A stretch of 64,000 nt of DNA from Pseudomonas sp. P5_109. GTDB taxonomy: Bacteria > Pseudomonadota > Gammaproteobacteria > Pseudomonadales > Pseudomonadaceae. The notes under the pieces are model-generated. The model was given only the letters and a program-made list of their open reading frames with translations. It was not told where the DNA came from and did not search any database. Of this stretch, positions 54,803-63,307 are shown piece after piece; positions within the stretch are counted from its first letter, which is position 1, and each line of letters begins with the position of its first letter. Both the position numbers and the translations under genes were made by a program. The stretch is from the NCBI RefSeq assembly GCF_034009455.1, contig NZ_CP125380.1, positions 5,159,501 to 5,223,500 on the forward strand. Reading direction: 5' to 3'.

Positions 54803-56548
54803 TCAAACTTCGGTCGAAGCGACGTCTGTGCCGGCCCGTGCGCCAGGCTTTTGCTGGGCGGGCAATTGATGCGCATTGAGTTGCGCAAGGACCTGGTCCC
54901 GCGGGCCATACAAACTGATCGTGCCGGCATTCATCACCAGCAAGCGGTCGAGTTGGGCCAGAATCGAAGTCCGGTGGGCGATCACGAAAACCGTTGCCCC
55001 GGTGAGTCTGATCTGTTGCAACGCCAACGCCAGCGCTCGCTCGCCGACCTCGTCCAGGTGAGCGTTGGGTTCATCCAGCACGATAAGCCGCGGGCTGCCA
55101 TAGATTGCCCGGGCCAACCCGATACGCTGCCTTTGCCCACCCGATAGATTGATGCCGCCTTCGCCGATGACCGTGTCGTAGCCATTGGGCAGCATCAGAA
55201 TCATTTCGTGGACACTCGCGGTCCTGGCCGCCAACACCACTTTGTCCGGATCTACGACACCAAAACGCGCGATGTTGTCGCTGATAGTGCCTTCGAACAA
55301 CTCAATGTCCTGCGGCAAATACCCGAGGTGCGGCCCCAATTGGCTTTTGTCCCAATTGGCAATATCGGCAGTATCCAGACGGACTACGCCATGCTGTGGC
55401 TTCCACACGCCCACCAGGGCCTTGGCGAGCGTCGACTTGCCCGAAGCGCTCGGACCTACGACACCGATCATTGCGCCTGCCGGTGCGTTGAAGCCGATGC
55501 CTTTGATGATCGAGGTCTTTGCACCGGGAGCACCCAGGGTGAGGTTCTCCACCGTCACATGACCGATTGGAGCGGGCAATTGCATACGCTCGGGTTCGGC
55601 ATTTTGCTGGTCGAGAATGCTGTTCAGACGCGCGTATTGTGAACGGGCAGAGATGAATCCTTTCCAGCTGCCGATCATCAAGTCCAGAGGGGCCAGCGCT
55701 CGACCTAACAGCACGGATCCTGCAATCACCAGCCCGGGGTTGATCTCATGGCTGACCGCCAGATAAGCACCAAGACCAAGAATCAGTGATTGAACAAGCA
55801 GGCGAAATGTTTTTGATATCGAAGTGATGATCCCGCTGCGGTCACTGGCTCGCGATTGCAACAGCAGCACTTTCTTGTGCCGCAGACTCCAGCGCGACAT
55901 GAGGGAGTCAAGCATGCCCATGGATTCGATCACTTCGGCATTGCGCAAATTCTTGTTGGTTTGCAGCGTCGCGCCAATGCTCTCTTTATTGGCCTCTGCC
56001 AGGACTTTGCCCGTGGATTGCTCATTGATATAGGCCAACGCCAGCAAAATCACCGCACAACCGATTGCCGTCCAACCGTACCAGGGGTGAAACAGGAAGA
56101 GCACAGCAATATAGATCGGCAGCCACGGCGCATCAAAAAACGCGAACAGACCGTTCCCGGACATGAACTGGCGCAGCCCGGTCAGATCACTCAGCGACTG
56201 GGCGGACGCGTCCTGGCCACCACTGTCCAGAGCCCGCTTGAAACTGGCCCGGTAGACATCCCGGCCAAGCAACACATCGAGCCTGGTGCTGACACGCACC
56301 ATGATCCGCGAGCGTACCCACTCCAGCAGGCCCATCGTCACGAGCAGAAAGGTCAGAATAATGGTCAACATGGCCAGCGTCGTCAGGCTGCCACCCGTGA
56401 CTACCCGTCCGTAGACCTGAAGCATGTAGAAGGTCGGGACCAACATCAGTGCGTTGATGAACAGGCTGAAAAAACCCACCGACATGAAACTGTTCCTGCA
56501 GGCCCTCAGGGCTACTTGCAAGCTGTTTTCGGGCGTACTGCGTATCAT
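54803..56548 (-). CDS. Type I secretion ABC transporter (permease-ATPase fusion)
   Basis: 581 residues of the AprD/PrtD/HasD type: six membrane segments in the N-terminal half, no C39 peptidase domain, then an ATPase with Walker A 'GPSASGKSTLAKALVG', signature 'NLSGGQRQRIGLARAI' and Walker B 'RLIVLDEPNAHLD'. It heads a three-gene operon ABC-HlyD-TolC in the direction away from the candidate substrate gene at 56823. The lack of a leader peptidase fits substrates with a C-terminal uncleaved signal. Confidence 0.95.
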   Translation of the reverse strand: MIRSTPENSLQVALRACRNSFMSVGFFSLFINALMLVPTFYMLQVYGRVVTGGSLTTLAMLTIILTFLLVTMGLLEWVRSRIMVRVSTRLDVLLGRDVYRASFKRALDSGGQDASAQSLSDLTGLRQFMSGNGLFAFFDAPWLPIYIAVLFLFHPWYGWTAIGCAVILLALAYINEQSTGKVLAEANKESIGATLQTNKNLRNAEVIESMGMLDSLMSRWSLRHKKVLLLQSRASDRSGIITSISKTFRLLVQSLILGLGAYLAVSHEINPGLVIAGSVLLGRALAPLDLMIGSWKGFISARSQYARLNSILDQQNAEPERMQLPAPIGHVTVENLTLGAPGAKTSIIKGIGFNAPAGAMIGVVGPSASGKSTLAKALVGVWKPQHGVVRLDTADIANWDKSQLGPHLGYLPQDIELFEGTISDNIARFGVVDPDKVVLAARTASVHEMILMLPNGYDTVIGEGGINLSGGQRQRIGLARAIYGSPRLIVLDEPNAHLDEVGERALALALQQIRLTGATVFVIAHRTSILAQLDRLLVMNAGTISLYGPRDQVLAQLNAHQLPAQQKPGARAGTDVASTEV

Positions 56549-56822
56549 CTCGGAACTGACAACCTAATGTGTTGATCGGGGATTGCGGGGCGCGCGAGTG
56601 TACCACCCCAGCAGCGCCTGCAGAATGAAATCGCCATCATCCTGGCATTGCCATGCAGACGACGAACAGCGCTGGCCCTTGCGCTCTGAAGATTTATAAT
56701 CCCGCTATAGCTGATAATGATTCTTTAACATACCGGCCAAAGAACTGTAACATATGTGAAATTTTGGCCAGCAACGCCGTTTGCAGAACGATTTGGATAT
56801 CGGGAGCGGCCACCCAATCATT
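56549..56822. promoter_or_regulatory. Divergent promoter region between the exporter operon and its probable substrate
   Basis: 274 bases shared by two divergent genes. 'gataatgattc' at 56713-56723 matches only one half of an iron (Fur) box, so iron control is not claimed. No other site is identified. Confidence 0.35.
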
Positions 56823-58604
56823 ATGGAGTCACTTTTGATCAATTATTTTTCTTATCTCGCCGATATCGTCCGGGAAGAAGCGGCTGCAACTGGCGCGTTG
56901 TTGCAAGACGTCGCCCGCGAACTATTGGCCACCAATACTACCCACTCGGATGGCGCCTGGTGGGTTGCCCACGGCAATGACCCCTTCTATACCGCCGAGC
57001 AAATTTACAAGACGGTCACAGGCGACCCGACTGCCGAACGCGCAGAACTTCTGTGCGGCAATATGGTTAACGTATTCAGCGGCCTCTGTGCGGAGCTTGG
57101 CCTGCAAAAACGCACCATCTGGACGTATTCAGACTCCCAGGGTTTCTTTCAGGGACATACGTACCTCGAAATTTTTAATACAACTACCAACAAATGGGAA
57201 ATTCAGGACGCGGACTATAACGTCTATTACACCGACGTTCGCACGGGCGAGCGTGTCGGTGTCAAAGACATGATGAACGCAGACGATATTGAAAATTTCA
57301 TTCCTCATAATGCCAGTGAATCCGGATGGTCAGAGACAGGCGCAGAAGCCTTGCGTCTGGCTAATCTCTACGCTGCGCAAATTATTACTACGGAGCATAA
57401 GCTCTATACCAGTAACGACAGTCTGAGCGATACCTTACTGGCCAGCATTGCCAACTCTCTGAGCGGAGTCTTTACCTATACCGTAGACGGCGGTATCAAC
57501 GATCTGACCTCCACGCACTTTACCGATAGCAACGCCGTCACCAACAACGGGAGAGCCACGATCACCGGCACTTCGAGCGCTGATTTCATTTCATATGATG
57601 GCAGTTCACTCAGCCCGGTGTTCGCCACGCTCATCGGTGGAGCGGGCGATGACACGCTTGCGCTACGCTTTTCCGGCGGCCAACTTTACGGTAATGAGGG
57701 CAATGACATCCTGATTGGCGGGCAATTGGCGGATCTTCTGGTCGGCGGCACTGGTGATGACTACATGTCTGGCGGTTACGGTGCAGACCAGTACGCGTTT
57801 TCGAAAGGCGACGGTTTCAACGACACCATCGACAGTTTCGGCGTAGGTGCCGACCAACTGGTTTTTCTCGGCGTTAGCGGTACCGGCGGTACCGGTCGTA
57901 CGCAGATTTCGGAAAAAGAGTTCAACTTCCGGGTCGACCAGAAGCTGACCTCGGACGGCGTCTATCTTCGCTATGACATAGATGGTGACGCACGTTTTGA
58001 TGGCGGGATGTTGATCGAAGGCCGTACGACACTGCTCACCGCCAAAGACGCTACATTTGTTTTCAACGCTGACCCGCTCAAAGGCTTTAATACGACGACC
58101 GTCGCTACCAACCCTGGCTCGGGGTATGCCGAAAAAATCCACGGTAGCAACGCGGCAGACAAAATCCTCTATCTCGGCACGCTTGGCGCGGAACTGGCTG
58201 GCAGTACGTCTGGAGTAAACAGTGGCAATAACGTCATCCAGTCTCACTCGGATGCGGGCTGCTCGCTGTACGGCCAAGATGGCAACGACGTATTGGTTGG
58301 AGGAAACGGCGGCGACTTCATTGTCGGCGGCACCGGCAACGACCTGCTGATTGGAGGCAAGGGCCGGGACGTCTTCGTATTCACCGCGGGCTCGGGCTCA
58401 GACACCATCCAGGACTTCAAACAAGGTGAAGACACCGTGTATATCTACGGCTGGACGGCTTCTACCAAGGCTGTGACGCAAACGCTGCAGGACAACGGGC
58501 TGGTTGTGACTTTCGATACCGCCGGCGATGGCGCTCACGGTGGCAATATCACGCTACTTGGCCAAACGACCTTGCTGAGCAATACCGACATGTTGTTTGC
58601 CTGA
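56823..58604 (+). CDS. Secreted RTX protein with transglutaminase-like N-terminal domain
   Basis: About 593 residues from the ATG at 56823 ('[16 protein letters not shown]'); a TTG at 56781 is an alternative, and neither has a strong ribosome site. Residues ~65-140 look like a transglutaminase/protease fold: Cys78 in '[20 protein letters not shown]', His112 in '[11 protein letters not shown]' and Asp129 in '[10 protein letters not shown]', with the spacing of a Cys-His-Asp triad. Two blocks of RTX-like nonapeptides follow, around 270-326 ('GGAGDDTLA', '[12 protein letters not shown]', '[11 protein letters not shown]') and 482-520 ('[20 protein letters not shown]'). The C-terminus '[10 protein letters not shown]' is the hydrophobic-acidic ending of type I secretion substrates. 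No signal peptide. The divergent ABC-HlyD-TolC operon is the probable exporter. Confidence 0.82.
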   Translation: MESLLINYFSYLADIVREEAAATGALLQDVARELLATNTTHSDGAWWVAHGNDPFYTAEQIYKTVTGDPTAERAELLCGNMVNVFSGLCAELGLQKRTIWTYSDSQGFFQGHTYLEIFNTTTNKWEIQDADYNVYYTDVRTGERVGVKDMMNADDIENFIPHNASESGWSETGAEALRLANLYAAQIITTEHKLYTSNDSLSDTLLASIANSLSGVFTYTVDGGINDLTSTHFTDSNAVTNNGRATITGTSSADFISYDGSSLSPVFATLIGGAGDDTLALRFSGGQLYGNEGNDILIGGQLADLLVGGTGDDYMSGGYGADQYAFSKGDGFNDTIDSFGVGADQLVFLGVSGTGGTGRTQISEKEFNFRVDQKLTSDGVYLRYDIDGDARFDGGMLIEGRTTLLTAKDATFVFNADPLKGFNTTTVATNPGSGYAEKIHGSNAADKILYLGTLGAELAGSTSGVNSGNNVIQSHSDAGCSLYGQDGNDVLVGGNGGDFIVGGTGNDLLIGGKGRDVFVFTAGSGSDTIQDFKQGEDTVYIYGWTASTKAVTQTLQDNGLVVTFDTAGDGAHGGNITLLGQTTLLSNTDMLFA

Positions 58605-58648
58605 GTTCGGGTGATCAGCCCATCGGGCATTAGTTTCTCTAAAGAAAA

Positions 58649-58675
58649 AGGCCGATCAATGATCGGCCTTTGTCG
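58649..58675. terminator. Rho-independent terminator between the RTX gene and comEA
   Basis: Stem 'aaggccgatc' / 'gatcggcctt' with loop 'aat'; A-rich on the left and T-rich on the right, so it can serve the converging transcripts. Confidence 0.85.
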
Positions 58676-58688
58676 TTTCTATCACACC

Positions 58689-59024
58689 TCAGTTCACTAC
58701 GATCCTGTCGCGGTTACTATCCAGAATCGCCTTGCCGATACCCTTCACTTCCAGCAATTCGTCAACTGACGCAAACGTGCCATTACTTTCACGATAAGCA
58801 ACAATCGCCTTGGCTTTTGCCTCGCCCACGCCAGTCAACTCACGTTGCAGCGTAGGTGCATCAGCACTATTGAGATCGACTTTGCCGGATTGCGCCTTGG
58901 CGCCCGCATCCTGCACCAATGGCGCATTCATCACCCCTGGTGCGTTGACAGGTGCGGCGATTGCCGTAAGAGAGGCGCTGGTAAGAAGGGCGAAAACCAG
59001 AGAGTGGAAACTGCTTGTACGCAT
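58689..59024 (-). CDS. ComEA-like helix-hairpin-helix DNA-binding protein
   Basis: About 111 residues from the ATG at 59024 (GGAG eight bases upstream). Signal peptide ('FALLTSASLTAIAAPVNA'), then a linker, then a C-terminal HhH pair ('VDLNSADAPTLQRELTGVGE', 'DELLEVKGIGKAILDSNRDR'). It is a periplasmic DNA-binding protein like ComEA, used in DNA uptake by competent bacteria. In pseudomonads a gene of this type sits next to wbpM, as here. Confidence 0.9.
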   Translation of the reverse strand: MRTSSFHSLVFALLTSASLTAIAAPVNAPGVMNAPLVQDAGAKAQSGKVDLNSADAPTLQRELTGVGEAKAKAIVAYRESNGTFASVDELLEVKGIGKAILDSNRDRIVVN

Positions 59025-59136
59025 TAGTGAAGCTCCATGCCGTCGTTTGAGAAAGCAGCTTTTCCGAAGCTGCCCTCCTAACTTAGGCCATGACATTCAG
59101 CTGTCAAAAATGTGTACGTTACCGGATATGAAACAA

Positions 59137-61131
59137 TCAGGGTTCAAGGCGGCGCTGCTGGTAGATCCAGTCGACAATCTCACCGTCCGGGGTATAGCCG
59201 CTGACCGTGTCGCGCAGCAACTGGCGGACGCGTGCATAGTCGTCCTGATCCACTGCAGCCAGCAACTCGGTCAGCTTGACCTTCAGCACATCCCAGGACA
59301 GATGATCCTCGTTGGCCGTCATGATCATCGGGTGTTGGGTGGCCGCCACGTTGTCACCAATCAGCAGCTCTTCGTAAAGCTTCTCACCCGGACGCAGCCC
59401 GGTGAACTCGATAGCGATATCGCCATGCAGGTTCTTCTCCGAGCGCACGCTCAGGCCGGACAAATGGATCATCTTCTCGGCCAGCTCGACGATCCTCACC
59501 GGCTCGCCCATGTCTAGGACGAAAACATCACCGCCCTGCCCCATGGAGCCCGCCTGGATCACCAACTGCGCAGCTTCAGGGATGGTCATGAAGTATCGAG
59601 TGATCTTCGGGTGCGTGACAGTCAGCGGACCACCCGACTTGATCTGCTTGTGAAACAACGGAATGACCGAACCCGACGATCCCAGGACATTACCGAATCG
59701 CACCATCGTGAAGCGCGTCTTGTTCACACGCGAAACATTGCTCGTATCGCCGAACAATACTGGAGCCAACTCACGACTCAGCGCTTGCAACGTCAACTCG
59801 GCAAGGCGCTTGGTGCTGCCCATGACATTGGTAGGTCGCACGGCCTTGTCCGTCGAAATCAGGACAAAGTTGGCCACTCCTGCCTGAAGAGCGGCCTGGG
59901 CCGTATTGAGCGTGCCGATCACATTATTGAGCACACCTTCGGCAATGTTGTGTTCGACCATGGGCACATGCTTGTAGGCGGCGGCGTGATACACCGTGTC
60001 TACTCGCCAGGTTTTCATGACATCCAGCAACTTGTCCGGGTTGCGAACCGACCCAAGAATCGGCAAGAGACGGATGGACAGCGACTCTCGAGCGACCCGC
60101 TGCTCCAGCTCGGACAAGATGGAGTAAAGATTGAACTCACTGTGTTCAAACAGCAGAAGCGTTGTCGGGCGCAGTGCCAGAATTTGCCGGCAAAGCTCGG
60201 AGCCAATGGAGCCACCAGCGCCTGTGACCAACACCGACTGCCCCGTGATGCAATGTTCGAGCAAGTCAGCCTGGGCCGGGACTGCATCACGCCCGAGCAG
60301 GTCGGCAATGTCTACTTCCTGGATATCGTCGACCTTGACCCGGCCACTGGCCAGGTCCATGAAACCCGGGACACTTCGAACATGCAGCGGAAAGCCTTCG
60401 AGAAACCCGAGAATCTCGCGACGGCGTCCGCGGTTGGACGAAGGAATAGCGAGGAGAATTTCCTGAGCGCCAGTGTTGTCGATCATTTGCTGGATATTTT
60501 CAGGCTGATATACCTGCAACCCGGAGATCACCCTGTCGGCGATTCCACTATCGTCATCGATAAAGGCCACGGGCCGCATGACACGCCCCATCCGCAGCGC
60601 AGTAACGAGTTGATTACCCGCTGCCCCCGCGCCGTAGATAGCCACTTTTGGCAGGCCGTCATCCCGGCTGGTGAACGGGACGTGCTGGGCAGCACTGAAC
60701 CAGTCGCCCATAAAATACTGACGCATGGCCAGGCGCAGCCCGCCGATCATGATCAGACTCAACCACCAATAGTTGAAAATGATCGAACGCGGAACGACGT
60801 TTTGATGATTGCTGTACCAGTACACCACAACGCCAAGTATCAAGGATGAGAGTGTTACAGCCTTGATAATGGCAATGAGTGCGTCATTTCCAAAATAACG
60901 CATGACGGCACGGTACATGCCAAAGCGGACGAAAAGAGGAATGGCGATGACAGGTGCACTGACAAAAAGCCAGACATGCTCAGTGAACGGGTTGATCAAC
61001 TCGTCCACCCCGAGACGCACGACAAACGCCATCCACAGGGCAAACCAGACCAAGAAAGTATCAGTCAGGACCTGCAGAATGCGTTTATGTCGTCTTGGCA
61101 GACTTAACAACTTTGCCCGAATCTTATCCAT
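59137..61131 (-). CDS. wbpM: NDP-sugar 4,6-dehydratase of O-antigen synthesis (WbpM)
   Basis: About 664 residues from the ATG at 61131 with GAGGGG upstream. Four N-terminal membrane helices ('LVWFALWMAFVVRLGVDELI'), a first Rossmann-like segment ('VAIYGAGAAGNQLVTALRMG') and the C-terminal dehydratase with 'VLVTGAGGSIGSELCRQILA' and 'STDKAVRPTNVMGSTKR', in which Met replaces the usual Tyr of YxxxK, as in WbpM. It makes UDP-4-keto-6-deoxy-GlcNAc for D-QuiNAc/FucNAc-type sugars and is essential for B-band O-antigen in P. aeruginosa. It is last in the cluster. Confidence 0.96.
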   Translation of the reverse strand: MDKIRAKLLSLPRRHKRILQVLTDTFLVWFALWMAFVVRLGVDELINPFTEHVWLFVSAPVIAIPLFVRFGMYRAVMRYFGNDALIAIIKAVTLSSLILGVVVYWYSNHQNVVPRSIIFNYWWLSLIMIGGLRLAMRQYFMGDWFSAAQHVPFTSRDDGLPKVAIYGAGAAGNQLVTALRMGRVMRPVAFIDDDSGIADRVISGLQVYQPENIQQMIDNTGAQEILLAIPSSNRGRRREILGFLEGFPLHVRSVPGFMDLASGRVKVDDIQEVDIADLLGRDAVPAQADLLEHCITGQSVLVTGAGGSIGSELCRQILALRPTTLLLFEHSEFNLYSILSELEQRVARESLSIRLLPILGSVRNPDKLLDVMKTWRVDTVYHAAAYKHVPMVEHNIAEGVLNNVIGTLNTAQAALQAGVANFVLISTDKAVRPTNVMGSTKRLAELTLQALSRELAPVLFGDTSNVSRVNKTRFTMVRFGNVLGSSGSVIPLFHKQIKSGGPLTVTHPKITRYFMTIPEAAQLVIQAGSMGQGGDVFVLDMGEPVRIVELAEKMIHLSGLSVRSEKNLHGDIAIEFTGLRPGEKLYEELLIGDNVAATQHPMIMTANEDHLSWDVLKVKLTELLAAVDQDDYARVRQLLRDTVSGYTPDGEIVDWIYQQRRLEP

Positions 61132-61234
61132 AACCCCTCTAAACACCTCTCGAAGCTCCTAGCATTGATACAGCAACTACAGCTTTCGGTAACTCACTTA
61201 CCGACAAAGCAATACTCAAAACCCAATGCGTCCA

Positions 61235-62260
61235 TCACGCCTTGCCGGCAATTTCCAACTCGCCTGCGTGAAACTTGAAAGCCAGCAACACCAGAGGTAC
61301 GTAGGCCAGGACCAGTCCTGCCACGCCATCGAGATATTGCATGACGACCAATATAGCCACTGGTACTAACCACAACAAATTGATCGCAGCAATTGCCAGC
61401 GTGACCACCCGATGGCTGCCAAATTTTCGTGAGGCATACTGGTATCCATGGCTGCGATGGGCTTCATAAACCTTATCCCCTCGCAATAGCCGACGGATGA
61501 GGGTGAAGGTCGCATCAACAATAAAGACGCCCAACAAAATGAGCCAGGCCCAGAGAAACAGTGGATTAGTCCAGGCTGCATAAAGCGACATCACTGCCAG
61601 CACAATGCCCAGAAAACCACTGCCAGCGTCGCCCATGAAAATCTTCGCTGGCGGGAAATTCCAGATAAGGAATCCCAAGACGGCCGCCGCTAATACGAGC
61701 GGAGCGATGGCAAGGCTGGCGTGGCCTGCAATCCAGTAGACCAGGCAGGCACCGACACAGGCACAAATCGCCTCGACGCTGGCCAGGCCATCAATGCCAT
61801 CCATGAAGTTGTAGAGGTTGAGCATCCAGACCAGATAAAACGCGCCGATGACATAGCCGAACCAGCCAAGACTGAACTCGTGACCGAACAGATTGATCGG
61901 CGCCATCCCCCCAATCCAGATCAATGCCCAGATGGCACCTGCGAAATGCGCAAGCAGGCGCCAACGCGCGGCAATATGCCCATGGTCGTCGAGAAAACCA
62001 ATGATCGCGATCCAGCCGCCAGCCCCCAGCAGAGCCAGCGTCATCGGCCAGGCGACGGCATCCGTCCAGGCCAGGACAGGCAGCGCAATCAGAAAGCTCA
62101 GGACGATAGCTACACCACCACCCCGTGGGGTCGGAACGGAATGTGAGCTACGCGCATTAGGAACATCTATCAGGCTGCGTGCCAACGCGTATTTGCGCAA
62201 TGCACCGGTGCCCAAGAATGAAACACCCACCACCAACGCCAACAACCATATTGAGTTCAA
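61235..62260 (-). CDS. wbpL: Initiating glycosyltransferase for O-antigen (WbpL/WecA family)
   Basis: 341 residues, integral membrane (about eleven segments). 'RSSHSVPTPRGGGVAIVLSF' and 'NLYNFMDGIDGLASVEAI' (Asp-rich Mg2+ site), 'GDAGSGFLGIVLAVMSLYAA' and 'DATFTLIRRLLRGDKVYEAH' (His-rich basic loop) are the MraY/WecA signatures. WbpL transfers the first sugar phosphate (FucNAc- or GlcNAc-1-P) to undecaprenyl phosphate. Its position just upstream of wbpM is the usual one. Confidence 0.93.
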   Translation of the reverse strand: MNSIWLLALVVGVSFLGTGALRKYALARSLIDVPNARSSHSVPTPRGGGVAIVLSFLIALPVLAWTDAVAWPMTLALLGAGGWIAIIGFLDDHGHIAARWRLLAHFAGAIWALIWIGGMAPINLFGHEFSLGWFGYVIGAFYLVWMLNLYNFMDGIDGLASVEAICACVGACLVYWIAGHASLAIAPLVLAAAVLGFLIWNFPPAKIFMGDAGSGFLGIVLAVMSLYAAWTNPLFLWAWLILLGVFIVDATFTLIRRLLRGDKVYEAHRSHGYQYASRKFGSHRVVTLAIAAINLLWLVPVAILVVMQYLDGVAGLVLAYVPLVLLAFKFHAGELEIAGKA

Positions 62261-62324
62261 AGGTCAACTTCCTGAAACAGCCACAATCAATTTTGCAATT
62301 GAACCGTCATTGTCATAAGGCAGC

Positions 62325-63287
62325 TTAGCGCTGCCTTTCCTTGTAGTAGTTGGCAGCCGACACAAGCGCCTCGTCGACGCTGACCGGAGGAACCCAGCCC
62401 AGCAATTCTCGAGTTTTACTTATATCGACCTGCAACGAACCGCACAGCCGTTGCGACAAAGCCTGCTTGCCCAGAAGCTGTGCCCCTCGCTCAAGCAACA
62501 CGCTTGGCACAGGCAACAGGCGTGCAGACTTACCCAATGCCTGTGCCATCCGCGTCAACAATTGTGTCGTGGACAAATCTTCCCCATCGCTGACGAGGAA
62601 GGTCTGATTGGCGGCGGCCGGATGACGAATGCAGGTCACGATCAAATCAGAAAGATTGTCGAGCGCGACCAGGCTGCGTCGATTATGGATAGCCCCGAAT
62701 GGCAGGGGTATTCCCTTGTCCAGCCAACGCATCATGTTCAGAAAGTTGGCTCTTACACCCGGGCCATAAACCAGCACCGGACGGATGATCACCACTTCCA
62801 TCCCCGAGACGCTCGCAATTTCGCGCAGCCCTTGCTCGGCCTCCATTTTCGAAACGCCATAAGGATCGCCAGGCGCGGGTGTCGCGTCGGCGAAGTAAGG
62901 CTGGTTGAGTGGCGTACCTTCGCCATTCACCTTGATCGAACTGATGAACACAAAGCGACGAACACCCAACGAGGCTGCTTGCCGAGCGAGGCTTAGCGTG
63001 CCTTCGACATTGACCTTGCGAAACGCCTCCAGCGGATCGGACTCGGTGTCATTCATGACGTGAACGCGAGCCGCGCCATGAATGACAACCTCAACCTGAT
63101 CCAGCGCCTGCGACCAATCGGTATCAGCACTGAGCCCGGCGGTTCGAATGGTAGTAACGCGCGACGGACAGTCAGGCAAGGCGTGCCCACGAATGGCTGC
63201 CACCGGTTCCAGATCGTCAGTGGCCGACAAACGACCCAATACTGCGCGACCAACGAAACCCGTAGCACCTGTCAATAAAACACGCAT
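62325..63287 (-). CDS. NAD-dependent epimerase/dehydratase of O-antigen synthesis
   Basis: 320 residues, extended SDR: 'VLLTGATGFVGRAVLGRLSA' (TGxxGxxG), 'HVMNDTESDPLEAFRKVNVE', 'FISSIKVNGEGTPLNQPYF' (Ser) and 'DPYGVSKMEAEQGLREIASV' (YxxxK). It resembles the WbpV/WbpK/WbjF group that reduces 4-keto intermediates in FucNAc/QuiNAc synthesis. It lies between wbpL and the 2-epimerase, 37-65 bases from each, in one transcript. Confidence 0.88.
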   Translation of the reverse strand: MRVLLTGATGFVGRAVLGRLSATDDLEPVAAIRGHALPDCPSRVTTIRTAGLSADTDWSQALDQVEVVIHGAARVHVMNDTESDPLEAFRKVNVEGTLSLARQAASLGVRRFVFISSIKVNGEGTPLNQPYFADATPAPGDPYGVSKMEAEQGLREIASVSGMEVVIIRPVLVYGPGVRANFLNMMRWLDKGIPLPFGAIHNRRSLVALDNLSDLIVTCIRHPAAANQTFLVSDGEDLSTTQLLTRMAQALGKSARLLPVPSVLLERGAQLLGKQALSQRLCGSLQVDISKTRELLGWVPPVSVDEALVSAANYYKERQR

Positions 63288-63307
63288 TTTTCAAACCTCG
63301 ACGACGC

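Noticed and set aside
56713..56731. Fur box before the RTX gene
   Set aside because: Only the left half 'gataatgat' matches; about 10 of 19 positions agree with the full consensus by my count.
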